DNA of 27,500 nt from Prorocentrum cordatum (taxonomy: Eukaryota > Sar > Dinophyceae > Prorocentrales > Prorocentraceae), in the NCBI GenBank assembly GCA_963575745.1, contig CAUYUJ010021071.1:683684-711183 (forward strand). Reading direction: 5' to 3'. The translations under genes were made by a program, and so were the position numbers. The notes beneath the pieces are model-generated. The model ran no database searches, had not been told where the DNA came from, and saw only the letters and a program-made list of their open reading frames with translations. Every line of letters starts with the position of its first letter. Position 1 is the stretch's first letter. This document shows positions 8,691-16,668 of this stretch, in pieces.

Positions 8691-9050
8691 GCAGGAAGGA
8701 GAGGGAGGCGATGACAGGCAGCAGGACGGAGGGGAGGAGGAGGAGGAGGAGAAGGAGGAGGAGGAGGCGGAGGAGGAGGAGGAGGTTGGGGAGGGGGAGG
8801 GGAGGAGTAGGAGAAGGAAGGAGGAGGAGGAGGAGGAGGAGGAGGAGGAGGAGGAGGAGGAGGAGGAGGAGGAGGAAGAAGAGGATGAGGAACATGTGGA
8901 GGAAGGACACGCGGAGGATGCTGCTGATGATGCTGATGATGAGGAGGAGGAGGAGACGGAGGAGGAGGAGGAAGAGGTTTGAGGAGGAGGAGGAGGTGGA
9001 GGAGGAGGAGGAGGAGGAGGCGGAAGAGGAGGAGGAGGACGAGGATTCTG
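8691..9050. repeat. GAG array, first segment
   Basis: GAG/GGA triplets, all-purine on plus, with short TGCTGATGATG interruptions near 8920-8942. One plus phase is Glu-rich; others read Arg or Gly. Confidence 0.93.
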
Positions 9051-9110
9051 ATGGTGCTGCTGCTGCTGATGTGCTGATGCTGATTATGATGCTGCTGCTG
9101 CTGATGATGG

Positions 9111-9166
<56 letters not shown>

Positions 9167-9311
9167 CTGCTGATGATGATGATGATGATGACGATGATGA
9201 TGATGATGCTGTGATGCTGTGCTGCTGATGATGATGATGCTGATGATGCGGATGATGATGATGATGATGCAGATGATGATGCTGCTGATGATGATGATGA
9301 TGATGATGCTG

Positions 9312-9356
<45 letters not shown>

Positions 9357-9357
9357 C

Positions 9358-9392
<35 letters not shown>

Positions 9393-9402
9393 GTGATGAT
9401 GA
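9051..9402. repeat. GAT array
   Basis: Long, fairly pure GAT runs (for example 9114-9164 and 9317-9356) with GCT interruptions. They are purer than 7211-8280, suggesting a more recent expansion. Confidence 0.93.
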
Positions 9403-9690
9403 GATGAGGAGGAGGAGGAGGAGGAGGAGGAGGAGGAGGAGGAGGAGGAGGAATATGCTGATGAAGGGCACGAGGAGGAGGAGGAGGAGGAGGAGGAGGA
9501 GGAGGAGGAGGAGGAGGGGAGGGAGGAGGAGGAGGATGATAACGAGGAGGAGCAGGAGGAAACGGAGGAGGAGGAGGAGGGGAGGAGGAGCAGGAGGAGG
9601 AGGAGGAGGAGGAGGAGGAGGAGGAGGAGGAGGCGGGAGGCGGAGGAGGAGGAGGAGGAGGAGGGAGAGGAGGAGGGGGAGACTGATGAG
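9403..9690. repeat. GAG array, second segment
   Basis: GAG/GGA triplets with an internal near-duplicate of the transition seen at 8880-8940 (GAGGAG then TGCTGATGAAGG). It grades into a GC-rich island at 9691-9835 that carries CTTTCTAGG and CCTAGAAGG in inverted orientation and no supported gene. Confidence 0.92.
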
Positions 9691-9835
9691 GACGACGGCA
9701 GCGGCGGCGGTGCCGCCGACGGCGCCGCCAACCGCGCCTGCGGCGGCGCGCGGCGCTTTCTAGGGCACGCTGCGCCCCTCTGCTCGCGCGCCGCGCCCCT
9801 GCCTGTGGCGCGGGCTCGCGCGGCGCCTAGAAGGC

Positions 9836-10512
9836 CCCCAAGCCCTCTAACCCTCCAACTCTCCAAGCCATTAGCCCTCCAGCCCTCCAACCCTCCCTCT
9901 TAGCCCTTGACCCTCCATCGCTCCAACCCTCCAATCCTCCAATCCTCGAACACTCCAGCCCGCCAACCCTCCAACCGTCCCTGCAACCCTCCAAGCCTGC
10001 AGCCCTCCAGCCCGCGAGCCCTTCCTCCAACTCTCCAACCCTTCAGCCCTCCAGCCCTCCAACCCTCCAGCCTTCCAGCCCTCCAACCCTCTCTCCAACC
10101 CTCCAACACTCCAACCATCCAACCCTCCAGCTCTCCGTGCAACCCTCCAGCCCTCAAGCCCTCGAACCCTTCCTCCAACCCTCCAAGCCTCAAGCCCTCT
10201 AAGCCTCAAGCCCTCCAGCCCTCCAGCCCTCCAACCCTCCAACCCTCCAACCCTCCAACCCCCAACCCTCCAAGCCTCCAGCCCTCCAACCCTCCAACTC
10301 TCCAACCCTTCAATCCTCCAACCCTTCAGCCCTCCCTCCAACCTTCCAACCTTGCAACCTTCCAACCCTCGAACCCTCGAGCCCTTCCTTCAACCCTCCA
10401 ACTCTCCAGCTCTCCAACCCTCCAGCCCTCCAACCCTCCAACACTCCAACCCTCCAACCTCCCCTCCAAGTCTCCAACCCCCAACCCTCCAACCCTTCAG
10501 CGGACCCTGGGC
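9836..10512. repeat. CCCTCCAA minisatellite
   Basis: About 85 copies of an 8-bp unit CCCTCCAA with CCCTCCAG, CCCTCAAG and CTCTCCAA variants. Because 3 units are 24 nt and the unit lacks stops in every phase, all three plus frames (Leu-Gln-Pro-Ser-Asn-Pro-Pro type) and all minus frames (Leu-Glu-Gly-Trp-Arg type) are long and open. None should be annotated as a gene without transcript evidence. Confidence 0.95.
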
Positions 10513-10525
10513 ACAGTTCCCGTGA

Positions 10526-10531
10526 TCGGGT

Positions 10532-10571
<40 letters not shown>

Positions 10572-10572
10572 G
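10526..10572. repeat. Short GTC array
   Basis: About 15 CGT/GTC triplets. It is related in unit to the arrays at 6544-7210. Confidence 0.9.
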
Positions 10573-10610
10573 TCGGCGCCGGCGTCGGCGTCAGTGTCGT
10601 TGTTTGGGCC

Positions 10611-10654
10611 AGGCAGGCCTCGAGACATCCGCAGGCAGGCCTCGAGACATCCGC
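10611..10654. repeat. Perfect 22-bp tandem duplication
   Basis: Two adjacent identical copies of AGGCAGGCCTCGAGACATCC plus GC (10611-10632 and 10633-10654). An exact duplication among diverged repeats implies a recent event. Confidence 0.95.
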
Positions 10655-10734
10655 TCTCGAGGCGTTCGTTGCGAGTCCAGTCCAGAGCCCTTCCTCCTCC
10701 GACCTCCCTGCTGCTGGCGCTCCTCGTCCCTCCT

Positions 10735-11215
10735 CCTCCTCCTCCTACTCCTCATCCTCCTCCCTCCTTATCCTTCTCGTCGTCGCCCGCCTTCTCCTCG
10801 CTCTCCTCCTCCTCCTCCTCCTCCTCCTCCTCCTCCGCCTGCTCCTGGCTCCTGTGCTCCTGCTGCTCCTCCGCCTCCTCCTCCTCCTCCTCCTCCTCCT
10901 CCTCCCCCATCCTCTGCTCGGGTATCTTCCTCCGTCGGATCCTTCGGCGTCGAGAGGTCCTCCTGGCCGAAGGGCCCGTGAGGAGTGGACGGAGTTGACC
11001 TCTTGGGTGCGCTCGTCTCCTCCTGGCCCTCCTCTTCGTCCTCTGGCTCGAGCTTGTCGTGCCGCGGGCGGCGCGCCCCTGCTCCTCTTCTTCCTCTTCC
11101 TCGCGCTCCTCCTTCTGCTCCTCCCCCTCCTCCTCTTCCTCCTCCTCCCTCTTCCTCCTCCTCCCCCTCCTCCTCCTCCTCCTCCTCTTCCTCGCCCGCC
11201 TCCTCCTGCTCCTTC
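10735..11215. repeat. Interrupted CTC arrays
   Basis: Pyrimidine triplet arrays at 10735-10910 and 11085-11215, separated by about 170 bp of non-repetitive sequence. The minus strand reads Glu-rich; see the candidate at 10768-11538. Confidence 0.88.
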
Positions 11216-11538
11216 CCCTTGTCCAGCATGTCGCTGTGCAGCATCCTGCTTGGCACGTGCCTGAGCCTGCGCCGCCGCCCGTGGCGCCCTGGCCCCCTCT
11301 CTCGCGCTCCGCCCTCCTCCCGGCTGTGCCCAGGTCGGTCCCGCCGTGCCCCCCCCCCCCCTGGGTGGCCTCGACCGCGGCTTGGCGCCACGCCGCTGCG
11401 ACCAGAAGTGCTTGTTGTGGGAGACTCGTGCAGTGGAGGCCCACGCCAAGAAGCACCCTGCTTGCCTCCAGGGTGCCCTGGCTTTTTCCCGGGGTTTCGA
11501 TGGTTTTGCGATGGACGGCGCGACGTTCCTGCGCCCAA
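10768..11538 (-). CDS. Candidate acidic, Glu-rich protein segment
   Basis: The minus-strand frame of 256 codons is most coding-like in two places. Residues around 11270-11150 read RLRHVPSRMLHSDMLDKGKE, continuing QEEAGEEEE, with nearly all G/C third positions. Residues at 11060-10915 read HDKLEPEDEEEGQEETSAPK, then RSTPSTPHGPFGQEDLSTPK and DPTEEDTRAED. Between and after them the frame passes through triplet arrays where it reads Gly instead of Glu, so compensating slips inside the arrays are likely. A neighbouring minus frame carries the Glu phase there and ends KAGDDEKDKEGGG at about 10752. The first 80 codons look non-coding (Gly/Arg/Pro-rich), so the true start is unknown. It resembles an acidic low-complexity region of a nuclear protein, but this is composition only. 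Confidence 0.33.
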   Translation of the reverse strand: MGAGTSRRPSQNHRNPGKKPGHPGGKQGASWRGPPLHESPTTSTSGRSGVAPSRGRGHPGGGGARRDRPGHSREEGGARERGPGRHGRRRRLRHVPSRMLHSDMLDKGKEQEEAGEEEEEEEEEGEEEEEGGGGRGGGGGAEGGARGRGRRGAGARRPRHDKLEPEDEEEGQEETSAPKRSTPSTPHGPFGQEDLSTPKDPTEEDTRAEDGGGGGGGGGGGGGGAAGAQEPGAGGGGGGGGGGGGERGEGGRRREG

Positions 11539-11717
11539 AGTCGATGGACGTCCTGGGGTCTCAGGGTTGGGCTTCTTGTGGAAGGTTTCTTGTGGACGGG
11601 CCTCCAGTGTATCTCAGATCCCCTGGTGCCGGGAGATTCCGTGGCATAATGCAGTGGCCCAGCGCGGCCGGCGAGGTGCGTGAAGAGCCAGGCGCTGGCG
11701 GGGACGTCGTGCCTTGA
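11346..11717 (+). CDS. Hypothetical short open frame
   Basis: This frame has 123 codons with a non-repetitive composition, for example CDQKCLLWETRAVEAHAKKH, GFDGFAMDGATFLRPKSMDV and SQGWASCGRFLVDGPPVYLR, ending at the TGA of 11715. Codon third positions are only moderately G/C-rich. It overlaps the dubious first part of the minus-strand acidic frame, and only one of the two can be real there. I recognise no domain. It may be part of an exon, or chance in GC-rich DNA. The ATG at 11346 precedes a C10 run and is unlikely to be a true start. Confidence 0.2.
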   Translation: MPPPPLGGLDRGLAPRRCDQKCLLWETRAVEAHAKKHPACLQGALAFSRGFDGFAMDGATFLRPKSMDVLGSQGWASCGRFLVDGPPVYLRSPGAGRFRGIMQWPSAAGEVREEPGAGGDVVP

Positions 11718-12139
11718 GCGCCAAACCCCATCGCCAGGGCCAAGCAGGCACTCGTGATCCCTTGCCCTTCTCGTCATCCTCACAGCTGTTTTTTCATGCA
11801 CTGTTTCGTCGGTCGGCGCCTGGACCAGGTTTAAGTTGCTTTTGGCTGCTGATTTTGGCGACTGGTCAGGACCCCTCATCCCCAGTCTGCTTGCGCGACT
11901 GGTAAGAACCGATCGGCTAGCACTGCCCTAGACCCAGACCCCACTCTACCCCACCCTTCGGCCAAATGTCGAGACCAGGATAAAGAAAACGCCGACCTCC
12001 CTCCTCGTCATCCTTCCTTCTCACTCCGCCCCTCCTCCCTCTAACCTACTCTTCGTCTTTGCCCTCGCTTTTTCTCCCCCGTTTATTCCTCCGTTCCCTT
12101 ATCGGTATCTGTTTCCTCCTAATGCTACCCCCGTCCCAG
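11718..12139. other. Intron-like pyrimidine-rich stretch
   Basis: No gene is visible. From 11990 to 12138 the plus strand is strongly pyrimidine-biased (TCCCTCCTCGTCATCCTTCC and similar) but not a regular array. It ends CTCCTAATGCTACCCCCGTCCCAG, that is, a CTAAT branch-point-like motif 15-20 nt before an AG. This fits the 3' end of a spliceosomal intron. Confidence 0.4.
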
Positions 12140-12275
12140 CAGCGAAGTGGAGGAACGAAATAATAAGGATGAGGATGGGGAGAGTGAGAGGGATGAGTGT
12201 GAGGAGGAGGAAGAGGATAATACAGGCCAGAGTCAATCCAAGATGCATCAACGATCCCAGGTGCTCACCTCATAA
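12140..12275 (+). CDS. Candidate acidic exon after a good splice acceptor
   Basis: Directly after the acceptor-like CCCAG at 12135-12139 a frame begins SEVEERNNKDEDGESERDEC. It continues EEEEEDNTGQSQSKMHQRSQ for 40 codons to 12260. There a CAG|GTGCTC donor-like site occurs; reading through gives VLTS and a TAA at 12273. The frame has no ATG start, so it would be an internal or terminal exon. It is highly charged and not a simple triplet repeat. The C-terminal words recur downstream in the same frame type as DQGNAKTHQR (about 12563-12592) and YQVNAEMHQR (about 12676-12705), so this exon tail is part of a local tandem duplication. Function unknown. Confidence 0.35.
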
Positions 12276-13030
12276 GTCCCCACAAGTATCCCTTTCCATT
12301 GCGGGAGCTGCCACCGTTGACGGACGACCGCCCCGTGGGCCAGCCATCATTCAGGCGACGCTCAGTTTTTTAAAGGATAAAGTTGCCGTCCTTCTAGCTA
12401 CCAGAATCACGGAGAGCTCCGTTTCGAAAAGGATGTGTCTTCACGAAGTCTCAGGCGAACCCCCCAGTCCGCCCGAGCGACGCGCCAGGTGGTGTGACAG
12501 GGAGGGAGGGACCATCCAGAAGGAAACGACGGGGTGGAGAGGGAGCAGTACCATGAGGCAGAGGACCAGGGCAACGCCAAGACGCATCAACGATGTTGCC
12601 ATGCGCCCGCCCGCCCTTGGGGTCCCTTCTTCGGAGCACCTGCCATAATTCCTCTTCGCTGCGGGCACTGCCCCGTTACCAGGTCAACGCCGAGATGCAT
12701 CAACGATGCTGCCATGCTCCCGCCCGCCCCCCGGGTCGCAGGCCTAGAGGTTGACACCAACACCAATATCGGCGGTGTGCCTTCACAGTGCGAAGAAGAT
12801 CTTGATCTCGGTGATGGTGGTAATATTCTGGCTTCCAAGGTGACCGAAATGTTACCTCCAACACCGAAATCTAGGATCAGCTTCCCCCAGTGGGGGCAGC
12901 CCCCCTGTGCCGATCTTGGTGCCCATTCCCAGGCCTCCAGCCGGGGTCCCTTCCTCAGGAGCACCCGCGCCATACGTCCTCTTCGCGGCGGGCACTGCCC
13001 CTGTGGAGGGACCAGAGCGCCCCATCTGGC
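12215..13030. repeat. Degenerate tandem repeat, unit about 113 bp
   Basis: Copies begin near ACCAGGKCAACGCCRAGAYG at 12565 and 12678 (spacing 113 bp) and share GCATCAACGATG. A more diverged copy starts near 12215. A displaced copy of the second half (GGGGTCCCTTC...CTCTTCGC-GCGGGCACTGCCCC) is at 12943-13003, matching 12619-12675. Confidence 0.8.
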
Positions 13031-13196
13031 CCTGCAACTTTCGGGCGATTGTGCACCGTTTGGAGCAGGAGCTGCCTTCCGTGCTTCTAGCTTGACGTCG
13101 GGCATGTCCTTCTGCAGGAGGAACATTCCATACATAGTAAACAACATCAGGTTTTCGTTTTTTGTTTGTTTGTGTCGTTTTCTCTTTTTTTTCTGA
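12534..13196 (+). CDS. Hypothetical frame across the 113-bp repeats
   Basis: This is a 220-codon frame, open but partly made of the tandem repeat: GPFFGAPAIIPLRCGHCPVT is echoed by GPFLRSTRAIRPLRGGHCPC about 108 codons later. The non-repeat part EVDTNTNIGGVPSQCEEDLD, then LGDGGNILASKVTEMLPP, has normal composition and could be exonic. The last 15 codons are Phe-rich because they enter a T-rich stretch (13147-13196) and are unlikely to be translated. The start ATG is arbitrary. I do not recognise it. Confidence 0.17.
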   Translation: MEREQYHEAEDQGNAKTHQRCCHAPARPWGPFFGAPAIIPLRCGHCPVTRSTPRCINDAAMLPPAPRVAGLEVDTNTNIGGVPSQCEEDLDLGDGGNILASKVTEMLPPTPKSRISFPQWGQPPCADLGAHSQASSRGPFLRSTRAIRPLRGGHCPCGGTRAPHLALQLSGDCAPFGAGAAFRASSLTSGMSFCRRNIPYIVNNIRFSFFVCLCRFLFFF

Positions 13197-13420
13197 TTAA
13201 GCAAAGTGAAAGAAAAACGTATTGTTTCGTCCACCATCCGCCTGTAGGAGGACACGCCCGACCTAATTCTGGCGATAGCGACGGCGACGAGGTGGGAACA
13301 CAGAGTCCAAGGAGGTGTCTAGCGAGAGGCCCGATTGGAACAGGCGCCACCCTGAATCCGTGCACATTTTCTTCAGTGTCAGACGCCTGGCCACCCAACA
13401 CATGAAATGTTGTGGGGGGG

Positions 13421-13440
13421 GCGGTTCGAACACGAACCGC
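13421..13440. other. Hairpin GCGGTTCG-AACA-CGAACCGC
   Basis: A perfect 8-bp stem with a 4-nt loop after a G8 run. The TTCGAA core resembles the subterminal motif of the 22941-24065 element, but nothing else is shared. Confidence 0.6.
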
Positions 13441-13543
13441 TCTTCACACGTGCGGTTGCGCAGTCTTAGGCATCGGAAACACGAATGCTTGATTTCCCCC
13501 ACAGTGCTTGCTCTTAGGGGCTTGTACTTCTGTTCTAAGGAGC

Positions 13544-13742
13544 TGGGCCGTGTCTTCGGTCTGGCGGCTATGTGGCCGCCGTCGCCGCTCCGTCACCGCC
13601 TCGTGGCCGCCTGTGGTCTGGGCCGTGTCTTCGGTCTGGTGGCTATGTGGCTGCCGTCGTCGCCTCGTCGCTGCCTCGTCGCCGCCCGTCGTGTGGGCCG
13701 TATCTTCGGCTGATGGCCGCCGTCACCGCCTCGTCTCCGCCG
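13544..13742. repeat. 75-bp tandem repeat, three copies
   Basis: Copies start at 13544, 13619 and 13694 with TGGGCCGTRTCTTCGG and contain GCC/GTC-rich tails. The third is truncated. It directly precedes the higher-order repeat array. Confidence 0.88.
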
Positions 13743-15056
13743 TAGAGTCTCCTTTCTAACAGAGTATTCGGATCTGCCCCCCTGGTGTTATCGGTACACT
13801 TTGTCGTATTGCAATGTTGCACATGGTTCTGCTCTGTTCGTCCGTCCTAAATATGAACTCGTACCATCCCAGCCAGGACGGTATCGCTCCCCCCCATGCT
13901 TTGCAGAAAAGATTATGCGCGCGCACTCGTTTATCAAGAACCAGCAGTTTTCAATAATCCCTTGCAACAAAAAAAGACGAAGTGCACCCGCGCGCGTCGA
14001 GGCGCGCCCATGCTGGAATCTTTCAAAAACGTTGGGTTTCGCACGCATTTCAAAATCGGCTGTTCCGAAAACACGTCAAACCACATGGTTTAGCAACGGG
14101 TTTTGAAAACAAGCCTGCACCCGCGCTCTTGTGAATTCTGAAGACAACCATCGGCTTTTCATCACTCTCATAACATGCTACCAAAGGGGCCTGTCGCGCG
14201 CGCATGTCGAAGTCTCTCGAACGCCCTTGCGCGCGTGCTGTCGCAAGAGCCCTTTGCAACCAACGGGTCGAAGTGCACGCGCGCGCGCGTGTCGTCGCGC
14301 GCGCATGCCGGAATCTTTCAAGCACCTTAGGTTTCGCCAGGGTGTCAAAAACGAGTGTCCCCGAACACATATCAAAACACATGGTTTGCAACATCCGTTT
14401 TCGAAAAGAAACCGGCGCGCGCGCTCTGGCGAATTCTTAAGAAAACCATCGGTTCTTCAACATTGCCATCAATTTCTGCCTTACGAGCCTCTCGCGCCGC
14501 ATGTCGAACTCATCCGAACGCCCTTGCGCGCGTGCCGGGGGGCACGATCCAATTCAAACAATACTGCGCGGGCCACTCGCGCGCGTCGGCCGCGCGCGCA
14601 TGTCGAACCCCTTCCAAAACCTTCATCACCGACGCAAGGAAGGATATCGTCGTTTTTTTTCGGTGGGCGTGATCAACATAGGCGCCGTCATTGGCCTTGG
14701 CGTCGTCATCGCCACCATCGTCATCATCATCGCTACCCACATCATCGTGTCTACCGTTCTCGGCGTCGCCATGATACCGCGCCCGCCCAAGTCACCGACT
14801 CGCGCTGAAGTTCCCGCTGGGAGTGCCCAGCGGTCAGCGCCACCGCGGCCGCGCCGGTCGAGCCGCACTAGCTGTTCGTTGCGCGCGCGAGCATGCGCGG
14901 GCTGGCGCGGCCGCAGCGATGCACCAGCCAACGCCAAGCACTCATCGCAATCGCCGTCGCATGGGTTTAGCAAACCAAATTGCGGGTGGGTGGGTGGATG
15001 CTTGCGCGATCAGTGGAGCTGACAATTTCGAGTTCGGCAGGGTGAATTGTGCGCCA
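13743..15056. repeat. Higher-order repeat, copy 1 (about 1.31 kb)
   Basis: It begins TAGAGTCTCCTTT and contains CGTACCATCCCAGCCAGGAC, two CpG-rich subunits (anchors GAAGTGCACSCGCGCGCG at 13981 and 14271; GAACGCCCTTGCGCGCGTGC at 14219 and 14516), then a GTC/ATC-rich tail at 14660-14790. It ends near GTGGAGCTGACAATTTCGAG. No reading frame spans it. Frames inside are Arg/Ala-rich products of the CG runs. Confidence 0.9.
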
Positions 15057-16668
15057 TAGAGTCTCCTTTTTTAAAAAGTATTCGGATGCACCCCCCCTTC
15101 CCCGGGGTTAACCAGCCTCCTTTTCGTATTTCAATTTTCATATGATTTTGCCCCATCGTCCGTTCTAAATTTGAATTCGTACCATCCCAGGCAGGCCGGT
15201 ATCGCCCCCCCTCATCCTTTGCAAAAATAGCATTGCGCTCGCGCTCTCGTTTATCGAAAAATCAGCAGTTTACAGGAATCACTTGCAACAAATGGGACGA
15301 AGTGCGCGCGCGCGCGTCGTCGCGCGCGCGCGCGTGCTGGCATCGTTCAAAAACCGGAGGTTTTGCGAGGATTTCAAACTGGAGGGTCGCGACACATGTA
15401 AAAACGCATGGTTTCGCCACGGGGGTTTTCAAGCAAATCCCGCGTCCGCGCTCTTGCATTCTTTTCATTGTTCCCAAGAGTGCCACCAAACGGGCCTCCC
15501 GCGCGCGCGCGTCGAAATCATTCGCGCGCCCTTGCGCGCGTGCTGTCGCGGGAATCCTTTGCAACAAATGGGAGTCAGTGCAGGCGCGCGCGACGTTGCG
15601 CGCGCGTGCCGAAATCGTTCAAGAACCCTTGGTTCCGCAAAGATGTCAGACAAGTGCGCCCCGGAGAACGCGGGGACCGTCGCTTCAAAACGAGGACCCA
15701 ACAACTCAGGGTGGTTGGGGAAAGAAAGGGGCGGCGGGCGCGCGCGCGTGCGTCGTCGTGGGCGCATGCCGACATTTTTCAAAAACCTTAGGTTCCGTGC
15801 GTATTTCAAAATCGAATGCCCCGAAGCCATATCAAAAGCAAATGGTTTCGCAATACGAATTTTGAAAAGCAGTTTGCGCTCGCGCAAGAAAGCCATGGGT
15901 TTTAGAATCTTCTCATAAGATCCTACCGAAAGGGACCTGTCGCGCGCGCGCGTGTGTTGGAATCTTTCGAACGCCCTTGCGCGCGTGCTGTTGCAAGAAC
16001 CCCTTGCGAGACATTGGGCGAAGTGCACGCGCGCGTCGTCGCGCGCGCACGCCGAAAGCCTTCAGCAACCTTGGGTTTCGATGGGTTTTCAAAATCGAGT
16101 GCCCCGAAAACGAATAAACATTCATGGCTAGCAACATCAGTTTTGAAATAATTCCCGCGCTCGCGGGCCTTTCGCGCCGCGTGTCGCTATCATTCGAATG
16201 CCCTTGCGCGCGTGCTGTAGGGGGTGGGGCGGGGGGTGCGTTCCGCGTCGAATGATTTTCGCGCGGGCCACTCTCGCGCGTCGGCCGCGCGCGCATGTCG
16301 AACGCTTTTCGAAACCATCATCGCGACGCGAGGGCGCCGTCATTGTCGTCGGCGTGATCAGCATCGGCGCCGTCGCTGGCCGTGCCGCCGCCGCCGTCAT
16401 CATTGTCGCCAGCGTCGCTGCTACCATCGTCGTGTCTGACGCTGTCGACGTTGCCATGATGCCGCGCCCCCCCCAGGTAGCCAACTCGCAGCGAAGTGCC
16501 CGCTGGGATGTATGCGCGGGCTCGCGCGGCCGCGGAGATGCACCAGCCACCGCCGAGCACTCGTCGGTGTCGCCGCCGCGTGGGCTTAGCAAAGCTGCGG
16601 GTGGGTGGGTGGGATGACTGCGCGAGCTGTGGAGTTGACAATTGCGAGTTCCACAAGTGAATTCTCCA
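15057..16668. repeat. Higher-order repeat, copy 2 (about 1.61 kb)
   Basis: It starts TAGAGTCTCCTTTTTTAAAA in register with copy 1. It is longer because it has extra subunits (CpG anchors near 15298, 15578, 15745 and 16019). The tail at 16330-16500 carries the same GTC/ATC-rich block, but with a one-base deletion relative to copies 1 and 3 just before it (CATCGCGACGCG against CTTCGCCGACGCG). Confidence 0.9.

Noticed and set aside
6834-8714. A 626-codon open frame on the plus strand
   Set aside because: It runs through GTC, GAT, CTG/ATG and ATT arrays, changing from Val to Asp to Met/Leu to Ile runs as array phase slips. Openness comes from units lacking stops.
9907-10998. A 363-codon plus frame and long minus frames (9871-10365) over the CCCTCCAA array
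   Set aside because: The 8-bp unit has no stop in any phase, so all frames are open; no non-repeat coding signal at either end.
13421-13475. Possible tRNA: GGTTCGAA with nearby GTTGCGCAGTCTTAGGC resembling an A box
   Set aside because: The boxes are in the wrong order and no acceptor or anticodon stem can be drawn on either strand.
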